A stretch of 64,000 nucleotides of DNA from Angiostrongylus vasorum (GCA_018806985.1 JADANN010000191.1:1-64000), one strand, 5' to 3'. Counted from the stretch's first letter, positions 35,701 to 48,062 are shown. Numbers and translations are program-made. Notes: generated by a model not told the origin, from the sequence alone.

Positions 35701-36089
35701 CGAATAGATGAGTGCAAGAACTTCAATAGAAATTAACTTGCACCTTTACTAAGCAAGTATAAGACAGGACCAATTGATTGATTATCTTCGAGCTGATGGG
35801 TAAATGGAAGGCTCTAAACCCTCTGTATTTTTCGTGTTCACATATTCCACTCTATAGTTTTCAGTGTCGATACTTATACTTGTCTCCGTTTAATGCTCGA
35901 TGGAGGGAAACTATTAACATTGGCCCATTCACTCTATTACACATAGAACATCGGAGTAAAATGATGACGATTTTGAAGTGAATGTCAGAATTCTAGCGCA
36001 GGAATCAAAAGCACCACATTATACACCGTATATCGTAGTTTTATAGAGGAAAAGAGCGCGATTTCTCTTGAAAAAACAGTTCTAGGATC

Positions 36090-36172
36090 CATTAAGGTCT
36101 AATTTTTTCAGAAAACAATACTTCTGATCACAACCTATCAGAATCCGTTGCGATTAGACCTTAACGGAGTAG
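36090..36172. repeat. 15 bp inverted repeat
   Basis: CCATTAAGGTCTAAT near the left end and ATTAGACCTTAACGG near the right end are complementary except for one position, with about 50 nt between. It could be the ends of a very small non-autonomous DNA element. Confidence 0.6.
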
Positions 36173-36420
36173 TGAGAGCCGGCTGGAAATAGCGTCGGAA
36201 CGGTGAAAACCGCGTTTTTGACGTTTTCCGCGACAACTCGTCCACGAGCGGATAACCCGTCCGCGGCTACAGTATCCGGCGCGGGCGTTTCGGAAATGAC
36301 CAAGTGACAGCCGGCTGTGAATAGCGAAAACCGCGTTCGGAAGCGTTTTATAGCGTCCAAACGGACAACTCGTCCACTAGGAGTGGGCGATGGTTTTTTG
36401 CGTTTTTCTCGCTTAAAACG
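36160..36420. repeat. GC-rich internally repeated block
   Basis: GCCGGCTGGAAATAGCG and GCCGGCTGTGAATAGCG are repeated about 130 bp apart. AAAACCGCGTT and ACAACTCGTCCAC also occur twice, and AAAACGCGTTTTTGAGCG is near-palindromic. Its base composition is unlike the AT-rich surroundings. No coding potential recognised. Confidence 0.65.
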
Positions 36421-36504
36421 CGTTTTTGAGCGATTTCCTCGTGCGGATCCCTCCCCACATATATAGATGTATATATTATGTTATATATTGTATGCATTAT
36501 ATAT

Positions 36505-36856
36505 TATAGATGCCGTTCTGTACGCCAAACAGTCGAAGATAAGGTAGGCCAGACACGTAACGCGCATGAATAGCAACCGATGGACAAGAGCCGTTAGTGA
36601 CTGGTTTCTTCGGAATGTCAAACATCTTGCAGAAAGTCCACCCGATGGTTAGAGTTCTTCACGAAGAGCCTAAAAAATTGTGATGTCGACGAGTTCCTAG
36701 AGCGAGCAGAACCCACTGAGCTACCTTTGCACGCGACAGGGGAAAAATGGAAGTTTTACTGGAGCCCGCTCGAGTCACTCGACGATGGAAGTTTTAGTGG
36801 AGCCCGCTCGAGTCACTCGACGATCAACGGGGCTCAAGGTGGTACAGGCGATATAT
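36505..36856 (+). pseudogene. RTE LINE 3' fragment
   Basis: Matches 27905-28210 (GATGCCGTTCTGTACGCC, AACAGTCGAAGATAAGGT, CTGGAGCCCGCTCGAGTCAC). The last segment, GAAGTTTTA through CACTCGACGAT, is duplicated in tandem (about 36750/36786). It ends with GGTACAGGCGAT. Confidence 0.8.
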
Positions 36857-36911
36857 GTAATGTTAATGCCTGTTTAATGAAAGCCGTGATTTTAATCTAT
36901 AAATTAATAAC

Positions 36912-37018
36912 TGCTCCCACCTGCACCTGCGGCACACCCAAACACTGTAGTAGCAGCGAGAACAGAAAAGCAGTAGTGTACGTGTTGCATCTGTTGCCAA
37001 GTTCGCCGGATTGTTCAT
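36912..37018 (-). pseudogene. Stray exon 1 of the secreted-protein family
   Basis: Counterpart of exon 1 at 24912-25017, in the second duplication copy. It begins MNNPANLATDATRTLLLF, and a one-base insertion then shifts the frame. The donor GTTATT is retained. No exon 2 follows in place. Confidence 0.65.
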
Positions 37019-38216
37019 TTTCGAAAAGAATCACAGCTTCAAAAATAAGTAAATCACACTTATTGCAAAGGTGACTTAATAAGAGAATTTTATGTTTTTT
37101 AGGGTTGTTGTAAAAACAATGAATTTCTCCTAAGCGTTCGTGCTCAGTGAGCGTAACACGATTATTATGGATCTCTTTGGTTTTCGTAAGAGTTTCACAC
37201 ACCCCCGACACTGCTCGGCTCAAATAAAAATTCGAATCAACGTTTTAATAAGACTCTGAGGCTTGACACTAGAGGCTCTCGTATTGCAACGCATATGGCT
37301 ATCGACAACCAGAAGTGAAGTATGAAATAAAAACGACGTAAGTGACAGCGATCACTTGAAGACAATTGAATGGATGCTCTGATTTCTCATATGCTACATG
37401 TTAAATTGGATTTCGGCCATATAATTTTTGCTGCAATGACATTAAATTTTAGCTTTCCCACAATTAAAGAAGTGCAGAATTGAAAGGAAACAGCTTCGTA
37501 AAAGATGCACTCCTGAGAAATAATAAATCCATAGATATACCGAAAGGCAACAAGGAAGCACAAAAGTGGAATGACAGAAAGTAGACAGAACTTGCAGTTG
37601 GTAACATTCTTAGCAAAACAATCCTTAGCAGTGAAAATTGCAATCATTCAGCTCTGGTTATTTTCTCTTTTCAAGGCTCTATAAGGGTGAGAACCTTGCT
37701 AGGCAAGAGGGCTGGGTGGCCCAAGGAAGCTCATCTGCAGAATTTCACTAAAGGGTTCAAGGACCGCATCATGAGGAAAAAACAACTTTATTGGAGCATA
37801 ACGTGTTGTCGGACCGCCTTTGTATACCGCTTTTTAGACCAGGGCCTCAACCGAATAAAGAAAGGAGACTGGGCGTGGTATAGGAAAAAGTATCGTAACG
37901 AAAACGACACAGGAACCTCCGACGATGCTTAATGAAGTGGAATTCATGGCACATCCCTTAGGGATTGGTCAATGTCGAGAGCTTTGTCGTTTCTATCTGT
38001 TAATAACTGCACTCTTTTTGTGTTTTTTCTTTTAGGTAAGCAACTTTTGAGAATGGCAGCTCATTAAAGTAGAAGAAGTTCTTGCGATTTTTCAGAAACC
38101 CATTTGTTCACATTTAGTGGTTGTATCCTGGAATTACTGATGAATTACAATTTTAACTTATTACTTTACTGCCTACTCTTTTTTAACGGGAGGGTATATA
38201 TTACAAAAATATAACT

Positions 38217-38410
38217 TTGATGATGCTGAGATATTTGCAAAACTCCTTCCTGATGGCAAAGACCGATAGAACTAGACGAGAGACAGGCGAAACGAAGGAC
38301 CCGCATGGTGTGGTGGTGAGCACGTTACCAACCCGGAAAGGGACAATAGCGCGTTCGTTTCCTACCCCAGACACCTGCGTTTCGAAGTTTTTGCAAATAT
38401 CTTAGCATTA
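38217..38410 (+). repeat. tRNA-like SINE1, copy with inverted left tail
   Basis: GAAGGACCCGCATGGTGTGG, GTGGTGAGCACG, GCGCGTTCGTTTCC, ACACCTGCG, TTTGCAAATATCTTAGCAT. The same 3' tail occurs inverted at 38220-38245 (GATGCTGAGATATTTGC), making a short fold-back. Confidence 0.65.
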
Positions 38411-38654
38411 TTTATGTTATAGTCTTTAACTGTTGTAAAGTATTTAAAGAAAGTGCTCTAAAAAAATACGGAGCAGATGACGAAGTGCTAAAATGGTGAT
38501 GCCAATTTATCACGATCAGAATACTGTACGACACCGCACGCGGTGATCACGTCTCCTCCCCACCCGAACTCGTACATTTGAACATTTGAGAGCAGGATTG
38601 TCTGAGAACACTTGCCACACGCTAGTCTTTGCACTCCAAGTAATAATACTGTAC

Positions 38655-39690
38655 CCTTTCCATTCCACTAGTCGGATGACAATCTGCTCGAACACCAGTT
38701 AGCGACATTTATAAAAGAAATGAAAATCTTCGAATAGCAGCTGAACCGATATCTAGAGATCTCGAAGACATTCGTTAATGAAGGGAAGCGGTGAAGCGAA
38801 TCGATTGCGAAAAAGTGCTGAGACGCGAAGAGCATCGAGTTTGTTTTATTTTATTGTAAAGAACAATCTGTCATAACTCTGATGAGGAGTTGTGTGGATT
38901 AAGCTAATGCACAAATGAAATGAAATGAAATAATACTTTTAAGAATGGCCATTCCCACTGCTTGTTAAATTTAAACCTTAGGCAATGAGGACACATCAGC
39001 TTAACAGTAACAATGAACTTGTTGAAAAAGCTCACAAAGTTTTTGCCCACTTAAAGATCACTTGACTGCGAAGTTTTTAACACTTTCACGACTAATGACA
39101 CCTATAAGTGTTACAGTGGTTTTCAGGAGTGGCAGTAAATCATCTCTAGAGGTTAACAGAGCAAAGCCAAAAATTAGGTGTCGTTCACTCCACAAAAACG
39201 CGAATTTAAGTGTCGTCGAATGACTGTTAAAAGCTTCTTTCGTTTGCTCCCGAAATATTTAAAGATGTTTATAAGATATCTCCATTACCAGGTGAGCAGC
39301 GTTAGTGAGCGATGAATGTTACTCTACACAATTCCAGAATGATACGAATTCTCGAACACTGAGTTTCTCCTAATCGATGGCTAATAAAACACATAGACAG
39401 CGCTGTGGAATCACAGCCGTTTTATGAGACTTTATGAACGGTGACTAATGGTGAATAAGCCACACTGTAAAAGTCACAACGAATTTCTTAGCGGTCGCCT
39501 CTACGATGTTTTTCGTCGCAAAACATTCCATGCACTTTACATGATGCTGCAGTTAGAGAGGCAAGGCTATTTCACAAAAAGTACCTGCTCTTGTCGACGT
39601 CAACCCTCAACAGTTGTTTGAGTGCTTTCCATTCTTTACATGAATTTAAAACCATGGGACGGGCAGGTATCACAAATTCACTCTATTTCT
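38655..39690 (+). repeat. Repeat U2, copy c (extended)
   Basis: Collinear with 29650-30485 and 33140-34190. It ends at ATTCACTCTATTTC, where PLE C begins. Confidence 0.8.
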
Positions 39691-39816
39691 ATAATCGACT
39701 TTCTATTAACCTCGGCATTGGATTATAAATCTGTCGTTACCTTTTTACAGCAATCGCAATTTTCTTATTCAGCCCACGTCTACTTCTTTACACATATAAC
39801 GCATACAACGCAACGG

Positions 39817-39855
39817 TAGCTGACATTCGGCAGTATCTCCTTCTTCAGAGCCTGG
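39817..39855 (-). ncRNA. Hammerhead-like motif
   Basis: CCAGGCT, CTGAAGA (exact box), hairpin AGGAGATACTGCC (weak stem), GAATGTC (one A missing from GAAA), AGCTA. Confidence 0.45.
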
Positions 39856-41373
39856 AAGGGTACACTAATATGTAGTTTACTAGGTCAAACGCTTCAACAA
39901 CGCAAATAGAAAGATGAAAATCTGAATGATAATTACGCGATCACCGGACTCTCAAAAAACCCATCGTTTTTTACCCGCCTCCCACCGAGGAAGAACGGCC
40001 GCTGAGAGTCGAATATGGTTGATGACTACACCACCTCAGATCAAAAATCAATTCAGAGGTACGAAGCTGGATGACGTGTTATCACAGGACATTCTCCCTG
40101 CTATTCATTCTCGGATTTTTGGCACTTATCCAAAAAGCCTCGAAAAATTTGCGCGTTGGTGTTTCTAGTCTCCCATGTGAGGATAGCGACTTTTACATCA
40201 AAAATTTCTCCGCTGTGCTTTTGAATCCTATGCGTGCCTAGTGGGATATTTCGTCATGATTTTCGTTTCCCATCTAGGTGTTTTCTTATGCAGATACATG
40301 ATGGTCTGCTTGTTTCGCCAATATATTAGTCTCAGCAATTATTACAAGAGATCAGGTATATCGTACCTGAACTCATGCAGTCACCGTCACTGCTGTAACG
40401 GGAAATTATGCAATTTGGCCTTTCACATAGACGGTCTCATAGGCGGTTACGAACTAACTGACAACGAAGTCTATCCGATGGTATTTAAGCTAACGCTAAC
40501 GATTCCTCTAGACCTGCCCTTTTTAAGCACCGCTTTATCGCTACGCTTATTTCATCGCTAATGAAAGGCAAGACGAACGGGATTTCGTTTAGCCCAAACC
40601 GTTCGTTTTGAGCTTCGCTCTCCTTCTAAACCTATCTCTTCGGATAAACATTTCGTAGCCATTGGAGATGGCTATTCGTGCAGCCATGTTGCGCGATTCC
40701 TTCTTTAGTTTCCTGATTGGGCCACGCAGAGGCGGCTGTTCAAAACATGTTTTTCAAAAGCGCCCTCTTTGTGCGCGAAGAGTGGCAAGAAACGAAATGA
40801 GCAAGCATGCTACTTGGCTTTCGTTACCACTTTGTAATGTAACCGCTACATGATAGGCTTATCTAAACGTTTAGAATCGGATGCCACTTTCTTCTCGGTT
40901 TCTCCCGAGAGAATCAAATACTCAGACTGTTCGTTCAATAATTCAAATCATTTGTCCATCCACTCCTGCGTTGAGAAGATAACAAAACAATCGTCAACAT
41001 ATTTGCAGTAGAGTTGCGGTCGGAGACCGAGAACGGGGCTTCTGCATTAACTTGTTGTTCCATTGCCAACCCCTTCATTTGCGCAAAATATTTCCCAGAC
41101 CATCTGAAAATCGAGCAGTTTAGGGAGTCTTTTAAGAGAGCCGTATGTTGCTAGGTGGACAAGCCATGCATGTTTATTCTTCCTTCATGTTCAACAAGAA
41201 GTTCGAAGATAGCTTGCGTTGCGCATTCATTCGATACGTTGGTGTACAGCGCGGTAACGTCGAAAGACTCCATCAAGTACGCGTTGTTAGGGGACGCGTT
41301 ACGTAAACGTTCTGAGAACATTTGTGTGTTTATGAGGGAAGCTGGAATGTGGTTGAAACAACTGTGTAGGTAT

Positions 41374-41413
41374 TAGGCTTAGAAACTTGGCGATATTGCT
41401 CAAACGTTACCTA
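41374..41413 (+). ncRNA. Hammerhead-like motif, partial outward partner
   Basis: AGGCTTAGAAACT, stem GGCGATATTGCT, CAAACGTTACC. Clearly related to 32176-32213, but the conserved box is lost. Confidence 0.35.
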
Positions 41414-41689
41414 CCGTTGTGTTGTGTATGTTATATGTGTAAGAAAGTAAACGTGTGCTGAATAACAATAACTCGCGATTGCTGTGAAAAAAGAAAGCGA
41501 AAAACTTTACTCTATTCCATTCATACGACCCATCTTCACGACCAATGTGCAGATCTCAGCACTTCTCACATTCTTTTTGGTTTCCTAGCGTCCATCATCC
41601 ACGATGGTTCTCCAACTATTGCCTTTGGCTTTTGCTTCTGCTTGAGCAATTTCCTTTCATCGTGAATGTCCTAGAATGCGGGTCGATTC

Positions 41690-41800
41690 GATTCTCTCTA
41701 AAGCCTTTTTAGGCCCTCCTAGAGGGTCCCCACTTGGATTGTACAGAGTGACCTTTTCCCGCGCAAGTCCGATACCAAGTTTCCGACTCCAAAATGAATG
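41690..41800 (-). repeat. SINE2-related fragment
   Basis: Counterpart of 32460-32590: GTCGGAAACTTGGTATCGG, GACTTGCGCGGGAAAAGG on the minus strand. Confidence 0.4.
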
Positions 41801-42350
41801 GATCAACAATTGCCTTACATAAGCAAGCCCTGAAGAGTGAGGAAGCATCAATTCGAGCGATTTTTCCCACAGCTACCAAGACCTTCGCGGCGACAAACGA
41901 CTAGCTGTAGGGTCTCGTATAGGATCGAATCTCCTTTAAAGAAGACGAAGATTTTGAAAAGGTGGTTAAGTAAAAGTTTGCATAAGAATCTCTTGTTGGC
42001 TTAATTATTTAAAAAGCTATTAATTAAACATGCAATATTAAAGTGTAGTCGTCTATTAAGGTGCAAATGTAAGCCAAAGCAAAACTATTTCAGCAACGAT
42101 ATTGAGTGGAAAGTTGGAGCCCGTCCTCAAGTGAATGGCTGAAATGCTTTAGGTCTTTTCTCAAAGAAATATAAGGTTTCGACTTATATGTCCAAAATGG
42201 CGTGCATCACCTGAGAATAAACCTTTATATGTCAATACAACAACATTTGAATCTATGAATTGCTGTTAATTCTAAACAACTCTACTTATGCAAAGTCACG
42301 TAAAGCTTCGGTCTTTTAAAGGTGATTAAATAACTGAAGACGGTTTTCGG

Positions 42351-43909
42351 TTTCAATTTGGTTTCCGGATGCTTATATCACATAGGATTTCATCATGATA
42401 GCTAGTGAAGTTGCATTCAGTAAACGAGAAATGTGGAAAGTAAGGCAGCCGAGATGGTGTTTCGTAGTTCTCTCACGTTCAACTTTTGTGGTGTCGTACT
42501 GCACGACGCTTTCACCGTCTGTTATCACGGAAGTTTACGTTTGAAAGCTCCCGATGACTAACCACGGTAAAGACGCCGAAGTCATTGGCGTTTGTTATCG
42601 AAACTTTTCGTCGTAATCACTTTCGGATTGAAAAAGTCGTACTGCAGTATAGTAGTGGCGGATGAATGTCAATCAAATTCCCAATTCAAACGCGAATGAA
42701 GCAGTCGAATGCGAGCATTTTCTTTCCATAAAATCTATTTTTATGCACGACGAATCGAAGATATAGTCAGCGCTTTGAAACCGCCAGCTCTTGCATTAGA
42801 AATTTACGATGTAGGAAAAAAGTGAATAAGCAGCTCCGTGCCGTTTTAATTGCACTTCTATACGAGAAACAACTTCATCATGCAATTCTTTCCACATTCA
42901 TCATGTCCTTCCGCAATCGGGAGCCGTTAGCCGCTGAAGAAGAAATACGGCAGTTAGCAAGTTTTCAGTTCAATGCTGTCGACACGACTGCTGAAATTTC
43001 TTCAAAATTACCATAGCATTCATGTGGAATTAGAAAGGTACAGGACATTCTTGCCAGTCGACTAATTAGAGATTTTGACAGTAACTTTCGTTACAAATTT
43101 GCTTAAACACTAATCTTTTCAATAGGGTTTCGAAAGACGTGTCGCTTAACCGCAGAAGAAGTGCTCATAGGCTGTTGCCACAGTGGCCGTTTATCGAGGA
43201 AACTTTCAATGAAAAAATTGGTCCATCTATTGAGAAGAAATTTCGTTGATGGCCAATAGAAAAGACAAAGCAATCACTGCTTTAAGTGGTCAAAGTTTGA
43301 AAGAGCGGTCAACCAAAGACCTGAGTTGACTTGGCTACCAATGAGAAAAGAAATGTACTCTGTGCGTGGTTATTTTCTCCTAATTCTTATTACATGTCGT
43401 TTTAGTCCCAGATCACGTATTGCGTCAAAGACACTGTGTTCAGCACAAACGAATCCACCGCCAAATGGAGAAAAAAGGTTGAGTGATTGACCATCTCAGA
43501 ATGAGAGTGAATCCACCTCTCAATTGAATGCCACTTAGACAATATCGCATTGCTTTCCTTATAAAAAAAATGCCACCAGACCATAGAACCACTAAAGTGC
43601 GGTGCTTAATTACTGGCTCTGTCTACCCTTCCATTGTGATATGCTAAAATGAGGTTGATCAAAAAGGTTGATTGGAGCAAATTTTTAACGTGTTTGCCTC
43701 TCTGAGAGCTGATTATTCTAGTCGTTCGTCCACAGTCGTTCGTCTTCGCAATGTTTAGTCCACGTCTTCGTATCGAACCCAAAGTTCTTCAGTGGAGAAC
43801 CGCTCAAACAAGGCAGCCTCACCCTGCAACGCTCTTCTATGCACAACCCGTTGTTGTTGATAATGATTGTCCGTTAACAATAATTGGTTTTTCAATGGTT
43901 TCAGCTACA
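42351..43909. other. No gene recognised
   Basis: Short frames only. A plus-strand frame of 64 residues (42822-43016) has no recognised domain. A TGTCGTACTGCACGAC segment near 42491 faintly resembles 29525 and 38525. Confidence 0.4.
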
Positions 43910-44290
43910 TAAACGATCACACATGCAGTTGCGAACTAGCTGACGCCGTGGAGTACCGGCTGGGAGGCCAATAACTGCCACATAACTTTTCAGGACCCCT
44001 TCTTCTAAGGCACCCCATTATGGCATTGCTTAATTCGTTTGAAACGAAGGGTGGCTTGAAAGGAATCTTGTTCACGGTTGAAACATCATTTTGAGGAATG
44101 AGCCTACCTTCTGGTTTGACCCAAGTGGCTTTTTCCTTTCAGTACCATTGAAATCGACTATTTTTCATACCAAGTTTAGCGATTCCTTCTTTTCCTCTTC
44201 TCCTGTGCACACATTTTAAGCTGTTTGGTACATGATTTTGTTGAGAGCTTTTTTTTATGTATAACAGAGAATAACAGAGAAGCACCTAAA
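43910..44290 (-). pseudogene. PLE thumb-region fragment F
   Basis: Reverse complement parallels 13020-13210 and 23790-23920: CGATCACACATGCAGTTGCG, AACTGCCACATAAC, AACATCATTTTGAGGAAT, GCGATTCCTTCTTTTCC. No motif-level domain survives. Confidence 0.5.
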
Positions 44291-45894
44291 CGAGGTTTTT
44301 CTCTATCGACCACCTTCTGAGAAGAAGTAGAGAAATCAACACCAGAAGGTTTACAGGGAGTGGATCAATACGGCAAAAGCAGCGGGCTTGTAACCTTCAG
44401 TTATTTCTCTTTTCTCATGTAACAAACGGCTGAAATTGTGTGCACAGGAGAAGAGGAATGGAGGGAGTCTCGATTATCAATGTCGTCAGAGCAGGAAGCG
44501 TTCCGGCACCGTACTAATATGCCTCACTTTGGTGAGTCCGAAAGTCCGCTGAAGTGAGAAAAGAAACTCAGCCTCACTTAGGAGTACGATTACGGAGGCA
44601 ATGAACTTCAGCCTTTTGTTGGCCTTTTTAAGCTTTCATTTTTTTTCTAAAAAAGGCTAATGGTTATTGAGCGCCCTCTGGGCTCTTCCATTTTTTCTTT
44701 GTGTGCGTGGAAAACAATTATTGAAAAGTTTTGCATAGCGAGGCAATCGTTCCATCTGACTAACACTTTGCATTCCACTCATCTTTCGTTCTTCTATCTA
44801 AAGAATGCTTCGATAACGACGACTTACAAAATGCAAGACATTTACGTGCGCCCTTCGCAGCCCTTTTTTGGTCATTTAGTGGCTGTGAGCTCAAATCATT
44901 TCGAAACGATTGAAAGGGGAAATAGTGAATACTGAGAAAAACAGTCATTTACACTAGTGGTTCAAATTTCTCTACATCAGTGAGTGCTCATCTGTTTCAC
45001 AGAATATTCTCCTGTCAGCAACAAACTATGTCGGTCAACAGCTCGTCTATTTGACGATAACTTGGCTTTGAAGTTTTCAAAGAAATTTCAGTGCGCCCAA
45101 AAACATTTTCTAGAAATATTTTGCAAGAAATTCCCATAACCATGGGTGCGGAGTTATGGATGACTAATGCCAATATTCCACTCAGTCACGAATATGTGAT
45201 GAAAAGACTCTTGTAACTACTTCCTCTTTTCAAAAATTTTCTTTTTACAAAAAGTTCGCACGTGAAAAATCAAAAAAATAGCCCCCATGTGTTTTTTTGC
45301 TGAATAATACGGCATCGATGAATTTTTCTGGCGGCGAGCTGTTTCACCACAAAATTGTTTCTTCCACTTTTCCATGCACAAAGGCATTTGTGTGGAACTA
45401 TTGCCAACTTTTCACTTCAATGGTTGTGTGAGGGCATTATGCGCTTTATATGACTTGAAAACCGTAACAAGTGCGTCTATTATTGCACCTTTCTTCTGCA
45501 CTGAACTAGTCAACGGTTTTTTTCAACGATGTTTCTTCTCATATGTAGGAATCGAAAAAAAATTGATTCATAATTAGAGTGGATCAAGAATCTTCTAGCG
45601 TGGCAGTGCAACTCCGTGTGAGGAAGTTTCATCATAGCTAATCCACTCGAAGGGATTTGACCCGAAACCATGACGAAGACCCTCATAGAGAAAACGACCA
45701 GATGTGTGCCATCGACTCGGATGAATAAAGATCTGAAGAAGGCGAACACGTAAAGATTTTGGCTGAAATAAAACGTCATATAACAATGTTCACGGATCTC
45801 CCTCATATGAGGGATCTGAGCCGGTTAGTCGCGAGCCTACGTGGCGCGTCTCTAGGTGGGCTGATAGAATGAATGTTAATCACAGACCAAAAGC
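44291..45894. other. No gene recognised
   Basis: A plus-strand frame of 91 residues (44660-44935) and minus-strand frames near 45510-45806 show no recognised domain. GATCTGAAGAAGGCGAACACG at about 45730 may be a scrap of a PLE terminal repeat. Confidence 0.35.
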
Positions 45895-48062
45895 GACCTT
45901 TGCTTTCCTGAGAAAAAGCCGCTAACTTCAAAAATCAAAGCCTCATCGCCACCTTGAAACTGGAACTCATTCAATTCATTAATCGGCTGTTGGGAAGATA
46001 CCGTTGTCCATAACATCGACGAAGAACACGATCGGCTCATTCAACATCTTAAAGCTAGCGCTGTGAAAGCTGAGTGTATGAACGTCACCAAGAGACGTCC
46101 TTTTCCACAAACACTCGAGCTGATACGCCAGCCTGGAATCGCACGAGCTGCAGGCAACCACGAACTAAGGTCCGAATTTGCAAAACAATGCGGACAGGCG
46201 ATAAAAGAAGATCTTAAAGAGAGCAGATCAGCAGTAACGCTTAAAGCTGCAGAGGCTGGGGAAAAGCATTCGCAAAGCCCACCGAAGCTTCTCCAATTGC
46301 AAGACCAAGATGATTGCACTCCGACGCCCAGATGGAACAGTTGCATGGTTCAGAAAGGTAATGGAGAAAATAATTCACGAAATACTACTCGGATCTCTTC
46401 GATAGCTACGTCCATCATTCCCGTCATATCAAATAAAAGAGGACGGGATGACGTCGCGCCACCGATTCTCCCTTCCGAAATCGGACGTGCTATGTCTTCG
46501 ATGAAAAGTCGAACAACACCAGGTCCGGGACAGGATAAGGACTCAGATCACCTGAGGAACCCTTCTCCCCTAGTCCTCGTAAAGACACTTGCTCGGCTCG
46601 TTTCACTCGTTACCTGTCTGAATGCATGGTCCCTACTCAGTGAAAGACCAGCAAGACTGTGCTATTGTTCAAGAAGCGGTAGACCTACTACGATATCGGG
46701 AACTATCGCTCAATCTGCTTACTGTCTGTCGTCTACAAACATTTTCACTCGAGTCATCCTAAACAGGATTGACAGAACACTGGACGAAAGATGGCCATGT
46801 GTAGCAAAGCAGGGTTTCGAAAAGGATTTAGTACGATGGACCGACATCCACACGGTAACAAGGCTCATTGAAGTATCGCGAGAGTACAAAAGACCACTCT
46901 GTCTCACTTTCATCGATTTAAAGAAGGCCTTTGATTCAATTGAGATAGAAGCAGTATTTGGAAGTCCCTTGATAGTTAAGCAGTCCCTACTCATTAACAT
47001 AAAGATTTCTTTCGTGAGCTGTACAGAAAATTTCACAACCAAGATATCACCATTCTACAACGATATTAACATTGACGTCAAAAGAGGAGTAAGGGCAAGG
47101 TGATAGCATCTCCCCAAAATTATTTATCGCCACCCACCAGAACGTCATTCGGGACATTGAATGGGAAAATATGGCAGTGGAAATCGATGGTAGGCAGTTA
47201 CACCATCGTCGTTTTGCTGGTGACATTGTTCTTACAACGCCAAACATTAGCCAAGGAAAAACGAATGGTTGCCGTCTTTGATAAAGCCTGTGGAAAGATT
47301 GATCTTTGACCAAACATCACAAAAACGATGCTCATGAAGAATGGACTGGTTCCGCATGACCCGTTCACGCTCAACGGAACGAATATCTCCGAATGCTCCA
47401 GTGATATATATCCAGGTCGGGAAATAAATATGATGAACGACTTAGCTCCAGACCTGAGCATGAGGAAACGACCGGCTTGGGTAGCTTTTAAGAGCATCGA
47501 GTATGTAGTGAAGAGGACAAGAACACCCGACTCCGTGCGCACCTTTTCGACTCAACGGTGCTTCCCGCCCCAACGTAGCCTCAGAAACCTGGTCGCTGCG
47601 TAAGCGAGGATGAAAGACCACTCAGCGTTATCGAACGCACAGTCGAAAATATCATTCTAGGAGTATCCCGTTTCACAAAAGTAAAGGGATGGGATCCGAA
47701 GCTCCGACATGCATCGACGATCAAAAATCAAAGGTGCCGTTCTGTACGCCAAACAGTCGAAAGATAAGCGTGGGCCAGAGACGTAATGCGTATGAATGAC
47801 AACCGATGGACATGAGCAGGTAAGTGACTGGATTTCTCTGAATGGCAAACGTACTGCAGTAAGATCACCGACTGGATGGTCAGAGTTTCTTTCAATAAAG
47901 TGCCTAGAAGAAAGATATGATGCTCGACGAATCCCTAGAGCGAGCAGAACCCTACTAGGCTACTCTTTGCAAGCAACACGGGAGAAGTGGAAAATTTACT
48001 GGCGCTCGCTAGAGTGACTCGGCGATCAACGGTGCTACAGATGATGCAAGTGATACAGGTGA
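45895..48062 (+). mobile_element. RTE LINE, 5'-truncated second copy
   Basis: Begins after the endonuclease domain, at the point equal to about 26110 of the first RTE (GAGAAAAAGCCGCTAA). RT landmarks: SRTTPGPGQDKD; SREYKRPLCLTFIDLKKAFDS (about 46880-46935); and a catalytic box changed to FAGD (47212-47223). C-terminal NDNRWT-like residues lie near 47800. The 3' tail GATGCAAGTGATACAGGTGATGA runs into a SINE1. Many frameshifts. It is a typical incomplete target-primed insertion. Confidence 0.9.

Larger units (their letters stand above)
35838..36856. other. Composite 1 kb insertion specific to duplication copy 2
   Basis: Flanks join at 24776-24850 in copy 1. It holds a plus-strand PLE GIY-YIG scrap (DDFEVNVRILAQESKAP, about 35960-36015), an inverted repeat at 36090-36172, a GC-rich block at 36160-36420, an AT-rich stretch at 36460-36510, and the 3' end of an RTE at 36505-36856. 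Confidence 0.6.
39692..41512 (-). mobile_element. Penelope-like element C (minus), RT plus GIY-YIG, inverted ends
   Basis: Sister of PLE B within the second duplication. The minus strand has the domain A region at about 41275-41215, the catalytic box YCKYVDDCFVI with YVDD at 41001-40990, a thumb (LRRQ-like) near 40480, and a GIY-YIG tail near 40150-40080. Numerous shifts make it dead. Inverted terminal repeats carry motifs at 39817-39855 (-) and 41374-41413 (+). Flanks ATTCACTCTATTTC (left) and TTTACTCTATTCC (right) look like a target-site duplication of about 12 bp. Confidence 0.87.
34840..42350. repeat. Tandem segmental duplication, copy 2
   Basis: Direct counterpart of 23750-33120, offset about 9.0-9.2 kb in the right part. 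It lacks the RTE present in copy 1 and has an extra 1.0 kb at 35838-36856. At about 37290 the sequence CATATGGCTATCGACAACC is uninterrupted, where copy 1 is split by the RTE. Confidence 0.85.
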
